From positions 1 to 55,469 of IMG/VR virus record IMGVR_UViG_3300002488_000008: a stretch of DNA of 55,469 nucleotides. One strand, written 5' to 3'. The notes beneath the pieces are model-generated. The model was given only the letters and a program-made list of their open reading frames with translations. It had not been told where the DNA came from and made no database searches. Positions within the stretch are counted from its first letter, which is position 1. Each line of letters starts with the position of its first letter. Both the position numbers and the translations under genes were made by a program. This stretch comes from a virus. This document shows, piece by piece, positions 22,223-30,000 of this stretch.

Positions 22223-24841
22223 ATGCCTCAGACAGGAATCAGTTTTGAAAAGAAAACTAATGATTTATCAAAAAGAGTTTTAGACTTTTTTGAAAGAGTT
22301 AGATATTCCTTTTTATCGGCTAAAGATGACCCTTCTGAATATGGGTCTAAGTGGAAATCATCAGTAGAAGAAATAAGAGATATGTTTGATTCTTTAGATG
22401 ACTTTTCTAAAGAATTAAAAAAATATGTAGAAGAAAAAGATGTTTTTTCCGGTGAAGCCAAAGACCCTACATCTGTTACTGCACAAAGAATATATGATAA
22501 TATAAAAGAAATGCGGTTTAAATCTAAGTCTGTATCTGACCCCTTTTCAAAAACATTAGGTGATGATGTAGTTGATAAATTGTTAGAAAAGGAACACCAT
22601 CTAATTGCTTTTTTACATTATGCTATTCGCTCACACAATAATGCTATACCTAAACAAGTTTGGATAAAAAATGATTTACCTCCCGATGAAATTACTCAAG
22701 GGTCTATGGGTTTAGACTTAGAAATAGATGATATTGAATTGTATATCAAAGAACATTATGGGGAAAACAAAACAACAGATAGATTATCTAGCAAAATTAA
22801 AGGGGCATTAAAAAGATTAGAAGATATGTTTATTGAAAAATATGGGGAAGATAATTGGGAAGATTTAGAAGAAGTAGATATTCCTACTTTAAAGAAGGCA
22901 GAAACTAAAAGTGAAGAGGAAAAGTCTGCTATAGATTTTCTTATCCCAAACAAACCAATGTTTAGAATTTTTGAAATAGATGATTTAAAAGAAATTAAAG
23001 GATTAAGTGGAGAGTTTGTTGTTCAAGAAAAATATGATGGAATGAGAATTCAGATTCATAAAGTAGATAATAATATAAAAATTTATTCATATAATAAAAT
23101 AGATATTACTGATAAATGTCCTGAACAAGTAGAAGAAATAAAAAAGAAACATTTTGGTAGTTGTATATTAGATGCAGAATTAATGTTATTTTTGGACGAT
23201 GAACCACTACACAGAGCGGAAACAATATCTTATGTTTTTAAATTAAAAGATGAAAATAAGAAAGGAGTATTGAAGGCTCATGTTTTTGATATCATGCAAC
23301 ATGAAGGTAAATCTGTTATGGAAGAAGCATTAAGAGAAAGAATTAATATTTTATTGTATCAATATTCACAACATTCTTCTGAAATGTTGGCATTCCCGTC
23401 TAAAAAAGATACACGTATGGCTGATTCAATAAAAGAGGTTTTAGAATATTCTAAAGATATCATGAAACTTCCTGCATCTGAGGGAGTAGTAATAAAAGAT
23501 ATGGAGTCAACATATTATCGTGGAGTAGCACAAAATCCAAAATGGATTAAGTGGAAAAAGTTTGTAGACTTAGATGTAATTGTATTAAAAGATAGAAAAA
23601 CTAAAAGTGGTTTACATTCTTATACTATGGGAATTGGGCCAGTTCCCGCTTCTGTTGTTAGAGAGTATGAAACAGTTGAGTTTGAAGATAAGGAATATCT
23701 AGAAGTAGGTAAAGCATTAAACACTAAAACCAATGTAGAAGTTGGAAAAGTAGTAAGAGTAAAAGTAGATGAAGTAAAAAAGAAAGGTAAGTCCTTTAGT
23801 CTATATTCTGCTAAGGTGATAGAAGTTCCTGAAGTTTTAGTTTCTGATACATTTGAGACATTGGAACACTTAGCATCTAAAACTAAAAAATCTTTAACTG
23901 ATGCTTTAGATTTCTTAGGGGATAATGTATTAAGAACACCTTATAAAATTATGAGTGGAGTAGGAGAGAGTCAAAAGAAAGTTAAGAAAGCATATTATGT
24001 TACAGATGAGATACACGGTACTGCTGAAATTATACTAAAAGAAGATTTAGATGGATTTACTATTTATGGTTTTGAGGGAGATACATTAATGCAAAAAAAT
24101 GCACTTCATAATATAGATATATGGAAAGAACAACTTACTGAAATCATAAAAACTAAAAGGTCAACATTAAGAATTGCAATTAAAAATGAAATTTTAGAAT
24201 CAGGTAGACCCAAAGTAACATTTGAAAAGATAGCAGAATTTGTTAGAGATAACTATCCCGAAACATTTGAAGATGTATTTGATAATAAAGAAGATAAATT
24301 AATGAGTTGGATGAAAACAGAAGGTGATGTAAGTTTTGTTTATCATCACCCGAACAAATTTAGTGTGCAAAGTGATGAACTTACAAAAGATATAGAAGTA
24401 TTACAAAAAGAAGACAGAAAGGGTAAGTTTGTAATTAAACGTAGAGAAGATGAAAATATTGATTTTATTATAGAATATAAAGATAAAAGAAATGCTTGGA
24501 CAATAGAAATTGAAGACTCCGAAGATATTTTTAATTTATTTGGTAAGTCCGGTAAATATCCTGCTATTGTTGCAAAAAATCTAGATAGCGGTAAAACTTT
24601 AGATGAAGGAGAGTTACTTCTTGGAGTACAAAAACAAGGTTATCATGAATATAAATTAAATGGGGATAAATTTGATACTAGAATTCATATAAGAGTTTTG
24701 CCAGTAAATGAAAAAAATGTATGGCTTGCATGGACAGGTAAAAAACAAGAAATGTTACCATTAGATGAGGATGAAAAATTGTGGGATATTACAGAAGATA
24801 AGTATGCAAATTTAGAGTTTCCACAAAAAAATAGCACGTAA
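22223..24841 (+). CDS. ATP-dependent DNA ligase with extra C-terminal region
   Basis: 872 residues. Nucleotidyltransferase motifs are in order: motif I EKYDGMR, with the lysine to be adenylated at about residue 270, motif III LDAEL near 316, IIIa HVFDIM near 353, IV EGVVIKD near 421 and V WIKWKKF near 442. An OB-fold (DLDVIVLKDRKTKSG...) ends near residue 545. About 245 residues precede motif I and about 325 follow the OB-fold. The very end (GELLLGVQKQGYHEYKLNGDKFDTRIHIRVLP) faintly recalls the LigD 3'-phosphoesterase domain. The enzyme seals nicks; placing it between portal and protease genes is unusual and suggests late action, for example on packaged or injected DNA. Confidence 0.88.
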   Translation: MPQTGISFEKKTNDLSKRVLDFFERVRYSFLSAKDDPSEYGSKWKSSVEEIRDMFDSLDDFSKELKKYVEEKDVFSGEAKDPTSVTAQRIYDNIKEMRFKSKSVSDPFSKTLGDDVVDKLLEKEHHLIAFLHYAIRSHNNAIPKQVWIKNDLPPDEITQGSMGLDLEIDDIELYIKEHYGENKTTDRLSSKIKGALKRLEDMFIEKYGEDNWEDLEEVDIPTLKKAETKSEEEKSAIDFLIPNKPMFRIFEIDDLKEIKGLSGEFVVQEKYDGMRIQIHKVDNNIKIYSYNKIDITDKCPEQVEEIKKKHFGSCILDAELMLFLDDEPLHRAETISYVFKLKDENKKGVLKAHVFDIMQHEGKSVMEEALRERINILLYQYSQHSSEMLAFPSKKDTRMADSIKEVLEYSKDIMKLPASEGVVIKDMESTYYRGVAQNPKWIKWKKFVDLDVIVLKDRKTKSGLHSYTMGIGPVPASVVREYETVEFEDKEYLEVGKALNTKTNVEVGKVVRVKVDEVKKKGKSFSLYSAKVIEVPEVLVSDTFETLEHLASKTKKSLTDALDFLGDNVLRTPYKIMSGVGESQKKVKKAYYVTDEIHGTAEIILKEDLDGFTIYGFEGDTLMQKNALHNIDIWKEQLTEIIKTKRSTLRIAIKNEILESGRPKVTFEKIAEFVRDNYPETFEDVFDNKEDKLMSWMKTEGDVSFVYHHPNKFSVQSDELTKDIEVLQKEDRKGKFVIKRREDENIDFIIEYKDKRNAWTIEIEDSEDIFNLFGKSGKYPAIVAKNLDSGKTLDEGELLLGVQKQGYHEYKLNGDKFDTRIHIRVLPVNEKNVWLAWTGKKQEMLPLDEDEKLWDITEDKYANLEFPQKNST

Positions 24842-24842
24842 C

Positions 24843-24872
24843 TTATATAGTAAGAGTTTAAACTGACTGTTC
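24843..24872 (+). promoter_or_regulatory. Archaeal-type TATA box for the capsid genes
   Basis: TTATATA at 24843-24849, with GTAAC just upstream resembling a BRE, is centred 27 bases before the GTG at 24873. In archaea that spacing places the transcription start on the start codon itself, giving a leaderless mRNA; indeed no ribosome site precedes this GTG. It lies directly after the ligase stop codon and would separately drive protease, scaffold and capsid genes. Confidence 0.5.
24855..24864. promoter_or_regulatory. Palindrome AGTTTAAACT, possible operator
   Basis: A perfect 10-bp palindrome lies between the TATA-like box and the expected transcription start, where a bound repressor would block polymerase. 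It is short and AT-rich, so chance is possible. Confidence 0.3.
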
Positions 24873-26087
24873 GTGCAAGCGATGCAGATGTTAAGAAAAG
24901 AGGATAACACCTCTGGTCATTTTAGCATTTTAAAGTCTGATGATTTAGTTATTGGAGGTTATGCTTCTATTGAAATAGTAGATAAACAAAACGACTTAAT
25001 TACATTAGAAGCATTAAATGACGCAGTTGCAAAATATATGAGTGAAAAGAAATACAGAAATGTAATGTCTAATCATTCTAATGTTCAAGTTGGAGAAGTA
25101 ATTGAAAACTACAGAGATAAAAATGGAATGCTTCATAAAACAGAAGTAGATAATGTTGGTTTTTATGTTGTTATTAAATTAAGAGATGACATAGAAAAAG
25201 CAAAAGAAATTTCAAGAGGAATTAGAAAAGGAACACTACGCTCCTTTAGTATTGGTGGACAAGCAATATCAAAGCGTAGTAAAAAATCAGATGAGTTCGG
25301 TCAATACAATGAAATTGACAAGTTAGAGTTACATGAGGTAACTATATGTGAAAAGGGAATTAATCCCGAAGCGAGATTCGACATTTTAAAACAAGATGTT
25401 GGAGGTAATAAAATGAGTGATAAACTGGAAAAAGCACTTGAGGAGTTGAACGGCTTGATGAAACAAGTTAGTGATATTCACAAGGAAGAAGAAAAAGATG
25501 CCGATATGAAGAACGCAGGTGACATGAGTTACATGGATTCAGAAGAAGAAAAAATGAACTATGAAAAGACTGATAGCGAAGAAGAAATGAAAGCCGATGA
25601 TGAGATGGACGATGATGAAGCAAAAGCATTAGACATTGACAATACTCATTCAGAAGCAGGAGAAGAAGTAGTAAGTGGTGGAAATCCAACTGCAACCCCT
25701 GCACCGCTTAAAGTTTCTAAAGGATTAGAAGATGCTGATTTCAGTACTTTGAATCTAAGTCAAGAAAATGTAGAGAAGGCTTACGAGGCTTTCAAAGCAG
25801 AACGTCTTGAAAAACTCGCATACGATTCCCTAAGCAAGCAATTTGAAACAAGACTTGCTGAAGAATTAGAAGTTAAGAAAGCAATGGCAGAGAGAAACGA
25901 ATATGATGCTATCTCTGAAGTTGCGGCTCTTAAAGAAGAATTTGCGGAACTACGCAAATCACTATCTGAAACAGAAGTACGCAAAGCACAAGAAGTTGCC
26001 TTGCCCGAAGGATTCCCAACATCAATGGATGCAATAGCAGACATGTCTTGGGGAGATATACACACATTAGTTGGAAGGAGAGATTAA
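24873..26087 (+). CDS. Prohead maturation protease fused to scaffold
   Basis: 404 residues from a GTG consistent with leaderless initiation; ATGs at 24882 and 24888 are alternatives. Residues 25-175 are an XkdF-type prohead protease: GYASIEIVDKQNDLI, candidate catalytic His68 in MSNHSNVQVG and Ser124/126 in TLRSFSIGGQA. From about 180 the sequence becomes an acidic, Met-rich linker and then a long helix, typical of scaffold. The end, MSWGDIHTLVGRRD (residues 391-404), matches the tag of the small proteins. The protease would assemble with the capsid protein, then cleave scaffold and other internal proteins. Confidence 0.88.
   Translation: MQAMQMLRKEDNTSGHFSILKSDDLVIGGYASIEIVDKQNDLITLEALNDAVAKYMSEKKYRNVMSNHSNVQVGEVIENYRDKNGMLHKTEVDNVGFYVVIKLRDDIEKAKEISRGIRKGTLRSFSIGGQAISKRSKKSDEFGQYNEIDKLELHEVTICEKGINPEARFDILKQDVGGNKMSDKLEKALEELNGLMKQVSDIHKEEEKDADMKNAGDMSYMDSEEEKMNYEKTDSEEEMKADDEMDDDEAKALDIDNTHSEAGEEVVSGGNPTATPAPLKVSKGLEDADFSTLNLSQENVEKAYEAFKAERLEKLAYDSLSKQFETRLAEELEVKKAMAERNEYDAISEVAALKEEFAELRKSLSETEVRKAQEVALPEGFPTSMDAIADMSWGDIHTLVGRRD
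25401..25406 (+). promoter_or_regulatory. Internal ribosome site GGAGGT
   Basis: GGAGGT lies six bases before an in-frame ATG at 25413 inside the protease gene, exactly at the protease-scaffold junction. It is one of the best Shine-Dalgarno sequences in the window and has no other gene to serve. Confidence 0.65.
25413..26087 (+). CDS. Nested scaffold protein from an internal start
   Basis: Initiation at the in-frame ATG 25413 would yield 224 residues (MSDKLEKALEELNGLMK...) containing only the scaffold part. That part is an acidic linker, a long helix (about residues 105-195) and the terminal docking-like peptide MSWGDIHTLV. This copies the lambda C/Nu3 arrangement, in which scaffold is made in excess over the protease fusion. 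Seen directly: the perfect ribosome site and frame. Inferred: use in vivo. Confidence 0.6.
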   Translation: MSDKLEKALEELNGLMKQVSDIHKEEEKDADMKNAGDMSYMDSEEEKMNYEKTDSEEEMKADDEMDDDEAKALDIDNTHSEAGEEVVSGGNPTATPAPLKVSKGLEDADFSTLNLSQENVEKAYEAFKAERLEKLAYDSLSKQFETRLAEELEVKKAMAERNEYDAISEVAALKEEFAELRKSLSETEVRKAQEVALPEGFPTSMDAIADMSWGDIHTLVGRRD

Positions 26088-26089
26088 GA

Positions 26090-27505
26090 ATGACATACAT
26101 AAATACAATAAGAGATTTGGAAGCAAGCACATACGGAATGGCCGGAGCAAGCGGTAACGCCCTACTAAAGAGTAGTGGTGTTATTGGTGGTTTTGGTAAT
26201 GTTGTAGGCGGAGCGGCACAAGGCCACGATGCGGCAACTAACTTAGCCGGTGGAGCGGCAGGTTTAGGAGACTTGTATAACGTTCTTTACGGACAAAAAG
26301 TTTGGTCAATGTTAAATCAAGAAGTTAACGTTTTGTCAATGATTGCTAAAAGGCCATATACATCAAGTGGTTGGAGAATACTAAAATCCCGTCCTGCTGG
26401 TGGTTCAGATGCGGCTTTCGGAATAGGAAATACTGCGGTTGACTCAAATGTTACTGATTTATCTACCCCTAGAGCAGACCAAATTGGTGGTGTAGAAGAA
26501 AACGCAACATTAGGTGGAGCAAATGGATTCAAAGCATTGTCTCCTGAATACACTAAACTATTTACAAGCCCTAAAACAATAGCACATCTGTTCGAGTTCT
26601 CTGAACTTGGAATGGAAATGGCCGCTATTGATGATGGTGTTGGCGATATACGTGCAATTGTTAGAGAAGACATGGGTAAGCATCACGCTGAAGTTCAAAG
26701 TAAGATGTTACTAATGCCTTTAGAAAGATATGATGATGCAACTGCAACTAACATAACAAGAAATTATACTTCTTTAATGAAGATAGTTTCTTCTAACAAA
26801 GAAATTGCGGCTATGGCTAATGCTGATATGACGGCTATGGGTGCGGCTGATGGCAGTTCTAACGTAACTGATTTAGTAGACGTTACTAAATTATTTGGTG
26901 CTAATAGAGCAGACAATAATGGTGTAACTGTAAGTGGTTCAACATATACAGGTGTTAACGATTTCATGAGTGCAGAAGTTGATTTTGGTACAAATTATAC
27001 AGGTGGCCCTAGAGTATTAACTCTAACAATATTGAATGATATGCTACGAAGAATACGTGTTAACGGTGGAAATCCAAAAGTTATTTTAACAGGATACGAT
27101 ACTATACAACATATATCTGACTTACTACAAAGCCAAGAGAGATTTATGGATAGGAAAGAAATTGTTCCTACACATAATGGTGTTCGTGGAGTTAAAGGTT
27201 CAGAAGTTGGTTTCAGAGTTGCAACATACTATGACATACCAATTATCCCATCAAAGGATATGCCTAAAACACACAAAGCAAGTCTAAACCCTGCTAACCC
27301 ATTGAGTGATATATTAATTCTAGATACTGACCATCTATGGTTAGCGGTTATGAAGCCTACACAATACTTCGAGGACGGAATTTCAAATGGAAACCCATTC
27401 GGTGTTGGTAAACTTGGTAATCAAGGAATGTACCGCACTATGGGAGAAACATGTTGTTCCTTCTTTAAAGGTCAAGGTAAGATTACTAACTTGAAGAGTG
27501 CTTAG
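26090..27505 (+). CDS. Major capsid protein, HK97 fold
   Basis: 471 residues from the ATG at 26090, preceded by GGAAGGAG; the longer frame from 26048 runs through the protease gene and is rejected. Position right after protease/scaffold, length and character fit an HK97-type capsid protein: a Gly/Ala-rich N-terminal arm (about residues 17-55), YGQKVWSMLNQEVNVLSMIAKRPY, a helix EFSELGMEMAAIDDG, and VATYYDIPIIPSKDMP near the end. The mobile N-arm would be the likely protease target. It forms the icosahedral shell. No direct homologue is named because none could be searched. Confidence 0.88.
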   Translation: MTYINTIRDLEASTYGMAGASGNALLKSSGVIGGFGNVVGGAAQGHDAATNLAGGAAGLGDLYNVLYGQKVWSMLNQEVNVLSMIAKRPYTSSGWRILKSRPAGGSDAAFGIGNTAVDSNVTDLSTPRADQIGGVEENATLGGANGFKALSPEYTKLFTSPKTIAHLFEFSELGMEMAAIDDGVGDIRAIVREDMGKHHAEVQSKMLLMPLERYDDATATNITRNYTSLMKIVSSNKEIAAMANADMTAMGAADGSSNVTDLVDVTKLFGANRADNNGVTVSGSTYTGVNDFMSAEVDFGTNYTGGPRVLTLTILNDMLRRIRVNGGNPKVILTGYDTIQHISDLLQSQERFMDRKEIVPTHNGVRGVKGSEVGFRVATYYDIPIIPSKDMPKTHKASLNPANPLSDILILDTDHLWLAVMKPTQYFEDGISNGNPFGVGKLGNQGMYRTMGETCCSFFKGQGKITNLKSA

Positions 27506-27515
27506 GTGATTCTAT

Positions 27516-27878
27516 ATGGCGGAAGAAGTATACGATGTTACTTTGTTGGCTGACCATAAAGGAATAGCCGCACCTAAAGTACACGGAGATGAGTATTATG
27601 TTGATGCAGTAATTGATGTTTCTACCTATGATTCAGCAGGTGTAGTGTTAAGTGCGAGTGATTTTGGATTATCTAGAGTTACCGCAGTTACACACACTGG
27701 TACTGCAAATGTTTTATTTTATCCAACATTTGTTATATCAGAAGCAGGTGCTTACACTAGTACTGCTTCGTTTACTATGTTGTTAGTACAAGCACTACAG
27801 GCTACACCAGCAGAAGTTGCTGATGGTGGAACTCATAGTGGAATGCAATTTAGACTTAGGGTCTACGGACTTCTTTGA
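27516..27878 (+). CDS. Small head protein, probable decoration or minor capsid protein
   Basis: 120 residues, predicted beta-rich, with Ala/Thr/Val-rich strands (VDAVIDVSTYDSAGVVL, RVTAVTHTGTANVLFYPTF). It begins after GGTGATTCTAT, 10 bases past the capsid gene. Small beta proteins at this position commonly decorate or cement the shell. The strong hairpin just after its stop suggests that capsid gene and this gene form one strongly expressed unit. Confidence 0.65.
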   Translation: MAEEVYDVTLLADHKGIAAPKVHGDEYYVDAVIDVSTYDSAGVVLSASDFGLSRVTAVTHTGTANVLFYPTFVISEAGAYTSTASFTMLLVQALQATPAEVADGGTHSGMQFRLRVYGLL

Positions 27879-27893
27879 GTAAAACGTAAAATA

Positions 27894-27931
27894 GTAGTCA
27901 TTGCTCCCTCTTATCGGGGAGCAGTGGCTAC
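27894..27931 (+). promoter_or_regulatory. 15-bp RNA hairpin after the capsid genes
   Basis: Bases 27894-27908 pair with 27917-27931 over 15 bp without mismatch (two G-T pairs), with an 8-base loop. No T-run follows, so it is not a standard terminator. It may be a partial terminator, a processing site or a 3' mRNA stabiliser that sets capsid expression above the genes downstream. Confidence 0.65.
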
Positions 27932-27955
27932 CTATCTAATTATGGAGTGAAAACA

Positions 27956-28342
27956 ATGGTAAAAGTACAACTAAAAAAACAAGGAAGACCGTATAAATTT
28001 GTAGACAAAGGAATAGAATATTTTATTTCTCATGAAGGTATAGAACCTAAGTTACCTACTAATCTTGCCCTTAGTCTAATAGGTAATCAAGAATTAGAGT
28101 TTACCTTTGAAGCAAAAGACAAGAGTGCAATTCAAGATTTAAATTCTAGTTATTTACAAACTTATTGTCAAATATATAATACATCTGATACAAAGATGTT
28201 GTTAGAAGTATTATTTCCTAAGAAAACTACTACACAAAAAGTAAAGAAAGTTGTAGAAGAAGTATTAGAAACTCCTGCTAAGAAAACACCTGCTAAGAAG
28301 GCGGCTAAAAAAACACCTGCTAAGAAGGAGGTGAAGAAGTAA
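27956..28342 (+). CDS. Small protein with histone H1-like Lys/Ala/Pro tail
   Basis: 128 residues from the ATG at 27956, placed after GGAGTG; the GTG at 27947 is less well spaced. Residues 1-90 look globular (VKVQLKKQGRPYKFVDKGIEYF, NLALSLIGNQELEF). The last 30 repeat TPAKK (TPAKKTPAKKAAKK...), like linker-histone tails, and should bind DNA or RNA non-specifically. The tail DNA also supplies the ribosome site of the next gene. A head protein contacting packaged DNA is possible. Confidence 0.7.
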   Translation: MVKVQLKKQGRPYKFVDKGIEYFISHEGIEPKLPTNLALSLIGNQELEFTFEAKDKSAIQDLNSSYLQTYCQIYNTSDTKMLLEVLFPKKTTTQKVKKVVEEVLETPAKKTPAKKAAKKTPAKKEVKK

Positions 28343-28656
28343 TGGCTATAACATGTGCAACAAGTGGAGTTAAAACTGCTGATGCAGTAGTTTCTGCTTC
28401 TAGGTGTAAACTTATGAGTATTCATGTTACTGTTACTAGTAATCATGGAACTGCGGCATTGAGTACACTAAAACTTTATGATAATGCAAGTGCCGCAAGT
28501 GGAACAGAGATTGCTAGAATTAATTTATTAGCATCTAGTACTTCTCCACAAAATATTGAATTTGATATGCATGGAGTATTATGTGCTAATGGGTTATATG
28601 CCGATGTAACGGTAGGTAGTAATTGCACTGTAGCGTATAGCGTGGAGTTTGCGTAA
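28342..28656 (+). CDS. Small beta-rich virion protein (probable)
   Basis: 104 residues, Ala/Ser/Thr/Val-rich. The pattern (SIHVTVTSNHGTAALSTLKLYDNA, EIARINLL, ANGLYADVTVGSNCTVAYSVEF) is the beta-sandwich type I associate with small capsid or tail proteins of marine phages. A GGAGGTGA ribosome site precedes it and it shares TAATG with the previous gene. The exact position in the virion is unknown. Confidence 0.65.
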   Translation: MAITCATSGVKTADAVVSASRCKLMSIHVTVTSNHGTAALSTLKLYDNASAASGTEIARINLLASSTSPQNIEFDMHGVLCANGLYADVTVGSNCTVAYSVEFA

Positions 28657-28657
28657 T

Positions 28658-29074
28658 ATGCCTAGCATAGATACAGATACAAGACTAATAATGACAATAC
28701 TATTCGTAGGGTCAGTTAGCGGTGTTAATGTTTATTTTTACACTCAATATGGTGTAGACTTCCCATATGGAGGTTATGCTCATGGAGTATTATTTGGCAT
28801 TATAACCATTGGTGCTATTATGATTATGAAAGCGGCCTTTGATTTAATGCTTCATGATATGATAGAAGATAGATTACTTCAACGTAATATTGATAATTAT
28901 TGGTTTAGAAAGGCTAGAGATGAAGAAAACCGTAAGAGAGTTAGAGAGTCTATGAGAAACTTTCAACAAAACTTTGCTCCCGTATATGGAGATACAAATT
29001 TACCTACTTTTGGTCAAACTAATAAAGCAGAAGAACAAACAGTTTCACCCGCATTCTTAACAGAACTAAGGTAG
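28658..29074 (+). CDS. Two-helix membrane protein
   Basis: 138 residues from the ATG at 28658. Hydrophobic segments at about 10-30 (LIMTILFVGSVSGVNVYFY) and 43-65 (HGVLFGIITIGAIMIMKAAF) should cross the membrane, leaving a charged cytoplasmic tail (FRKARDEENRKRVRESM). It directly precedes a second membrane protein and the GTPase gene. It could be a holin, but the long charged tail and partners suggest a membrane complex with the GTPase. An internal virion membrane is not indicated by anything else. Confidence 0.75.
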   Translation: MPSIDTDTRLIMTILFVGSVSGVNVYFYTQYGVDFPYGGYAHGVLFGIITIGAIMIMKAAFDLMLHDMIEDRLLQRNIDNYWFRKARDEENRKRVRESMRNFQQNFAPVYGDTNLPTFGQTNKAEEQTVSPAFLTELR

Positions 29075-29090
29075 ATAGGAGGTCATAAAT

Positions 29091-29315
29091 ATGGTAGGAG
29101 AAATCCTAATGGGCTTTGATGAGTCTGCTATGGCTTATGATTTACAAAGAGCCCATTCAGCAGACATATGGTTTATTCGTGCAAGATTTTGGATATGGGG
29201 AATTGTTGCATCTATAGTATCTTTTGGATTAGGACATTTAATTGCACATCTAGGATTTAATATGTATTCTTGGTTGTGGGGAGGTATGGTAGACTTTTGG
29301 AATCATCTATGGTGA
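29091..29315 (+). CDS. Small membrane protein
   Basis: 74 residues after a perfect GGAGGT ribosome site. The N-terminal third is soluble (DESAMAYDLQRAHSADIWF), followed by a hydrophobic, Trp-rich stretch (FWIWGIVASIVSFGLGHLIAHL and YSWLWGGMVDFWNHLW). It is holin-sized and lies four bases before the GTPase gene. Holin or membrane partner of the GTPase; the sequence does not decide. Confidence 0.7.
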   Translation: MVGEILMGFDESAMAYDLQRAHSADIWFIRARFWIWGIVASIVSFGLGHLIAHLGFNMYSWLWGGMVDFWNHLW

Positions 29316-29319
29316 ATAT

Positions 29320-29991
29320 ATGTCAGTAATGGCCGGATTTGCTATATTATTAGTAGAGGGTATGAATAAGTTATATCAAAGACTACACTCTATTCCATTT
29401 GGTGTATATGGTGCGAGCAAAGCAGGGAAGACAACTTTACATCATCAATTAAGAACTAGAGGAGAAGTACCAACAATAGTAGAAAGAACTGTTGGAACAC
29501 ATAAAGCAACTAGAAAATATGTTAAGTTAGATGGAGATGCTCATACAGTAAAAACTGCTGATATAGGGGGAGAAACAGTTTTTTGGGGAGAATGGGTAGA
29601 AGACATGAAAAACAGACATGTAAAATATATAATTTTCATGATAGATGATAGACATATGGATAAACATTTTGATATTGAACAACAGTTATGTTGGACATTT
29701 TTAGTAGATACAATTTGTGCTAACTCTTGGACAGTAAATGGTAAAAATAGAAAAAAGAAAAATCATGATTATCCAATTGCAGTAGGAATATGGGCTAATA
29801 AATATGATTTGTGGAAAGACAAATATGACCATAAAGGTTCAATAGATAAGCATCCTATTTTTGATTCTTTTCAAGTAGGTATGCAAAAGTTAAATGATAA
29901 AGGAATCCCATGCTTTAAATATATAGTGAGTGCGAAGTCCGATTCAGAAATGGTGTATAGAGGAATATTAACAATGATAAAAGATTACTAG
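29320..29991 (+). CDS. Small GTPase of the Arf/Ras type
   Basis: 223 residues with all guanine-nucleotide motifs in order: P-loop GASKAGKTT (31-39), switch 2 DIGGE (81-85), NKYD (160-163, guanine specificity) and SAK (204-206). Candidate switch 1 threonines are T57 and T60. Glu replaces the usual catalytic Gln after DxGG, which may slow hydrolysis. A hydrophobic N-terminal segment (MAGFAILLVEGM) could anchor it to a membrane. It follows two membrane-protein genes and is followed by a zinc protein, all tightly spaced. I know of no established role for such a GTPase in a tailed virus structural cluster. Confidence 0.85.
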   Translation: MSVMAGFAILLVEGMNKLYQRLHSIPFGVYGASKAGKTTLHHQLRTRGEVPTIVERTVGTHKATRKYVKLDGDAHTVKTADIGGETVFWGEWVEDMKNRHVKYIIFMIDDRHMDKHFDIEQQLCWTFLVDTICANSWTVNGKNRKKKNHDYPIAVGIWANKYDLWKDKYDHKGSIDKHPIFDSFQVGMQKLNDKGIPCFKYIVSAKSDSEMVYRGILTMIKDY

Positions 29992-30000
29992 GTGAAGAAA

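Noticed and set aside
24300-24330. MSWMK inside the ligase as another tag
   Set aside because: It is internal, does not continue as x-I-(L/I/V)-K, and lies in an otherwise ordinary domain; taken as chance.
26048-26089. Longer capsid protein start at 26048
   Set aside because: It would overlap the end of the protease/scaffold gene; the ATG at 26090 has a strong ribosome site.
28658-29315. Firm holin assignment for the two membrane proteins
   Set aside because: Size and hydrophobicity fit, but no endolysin gene is near and the GTPase neighbour suggests another role; kept as an alternative only.
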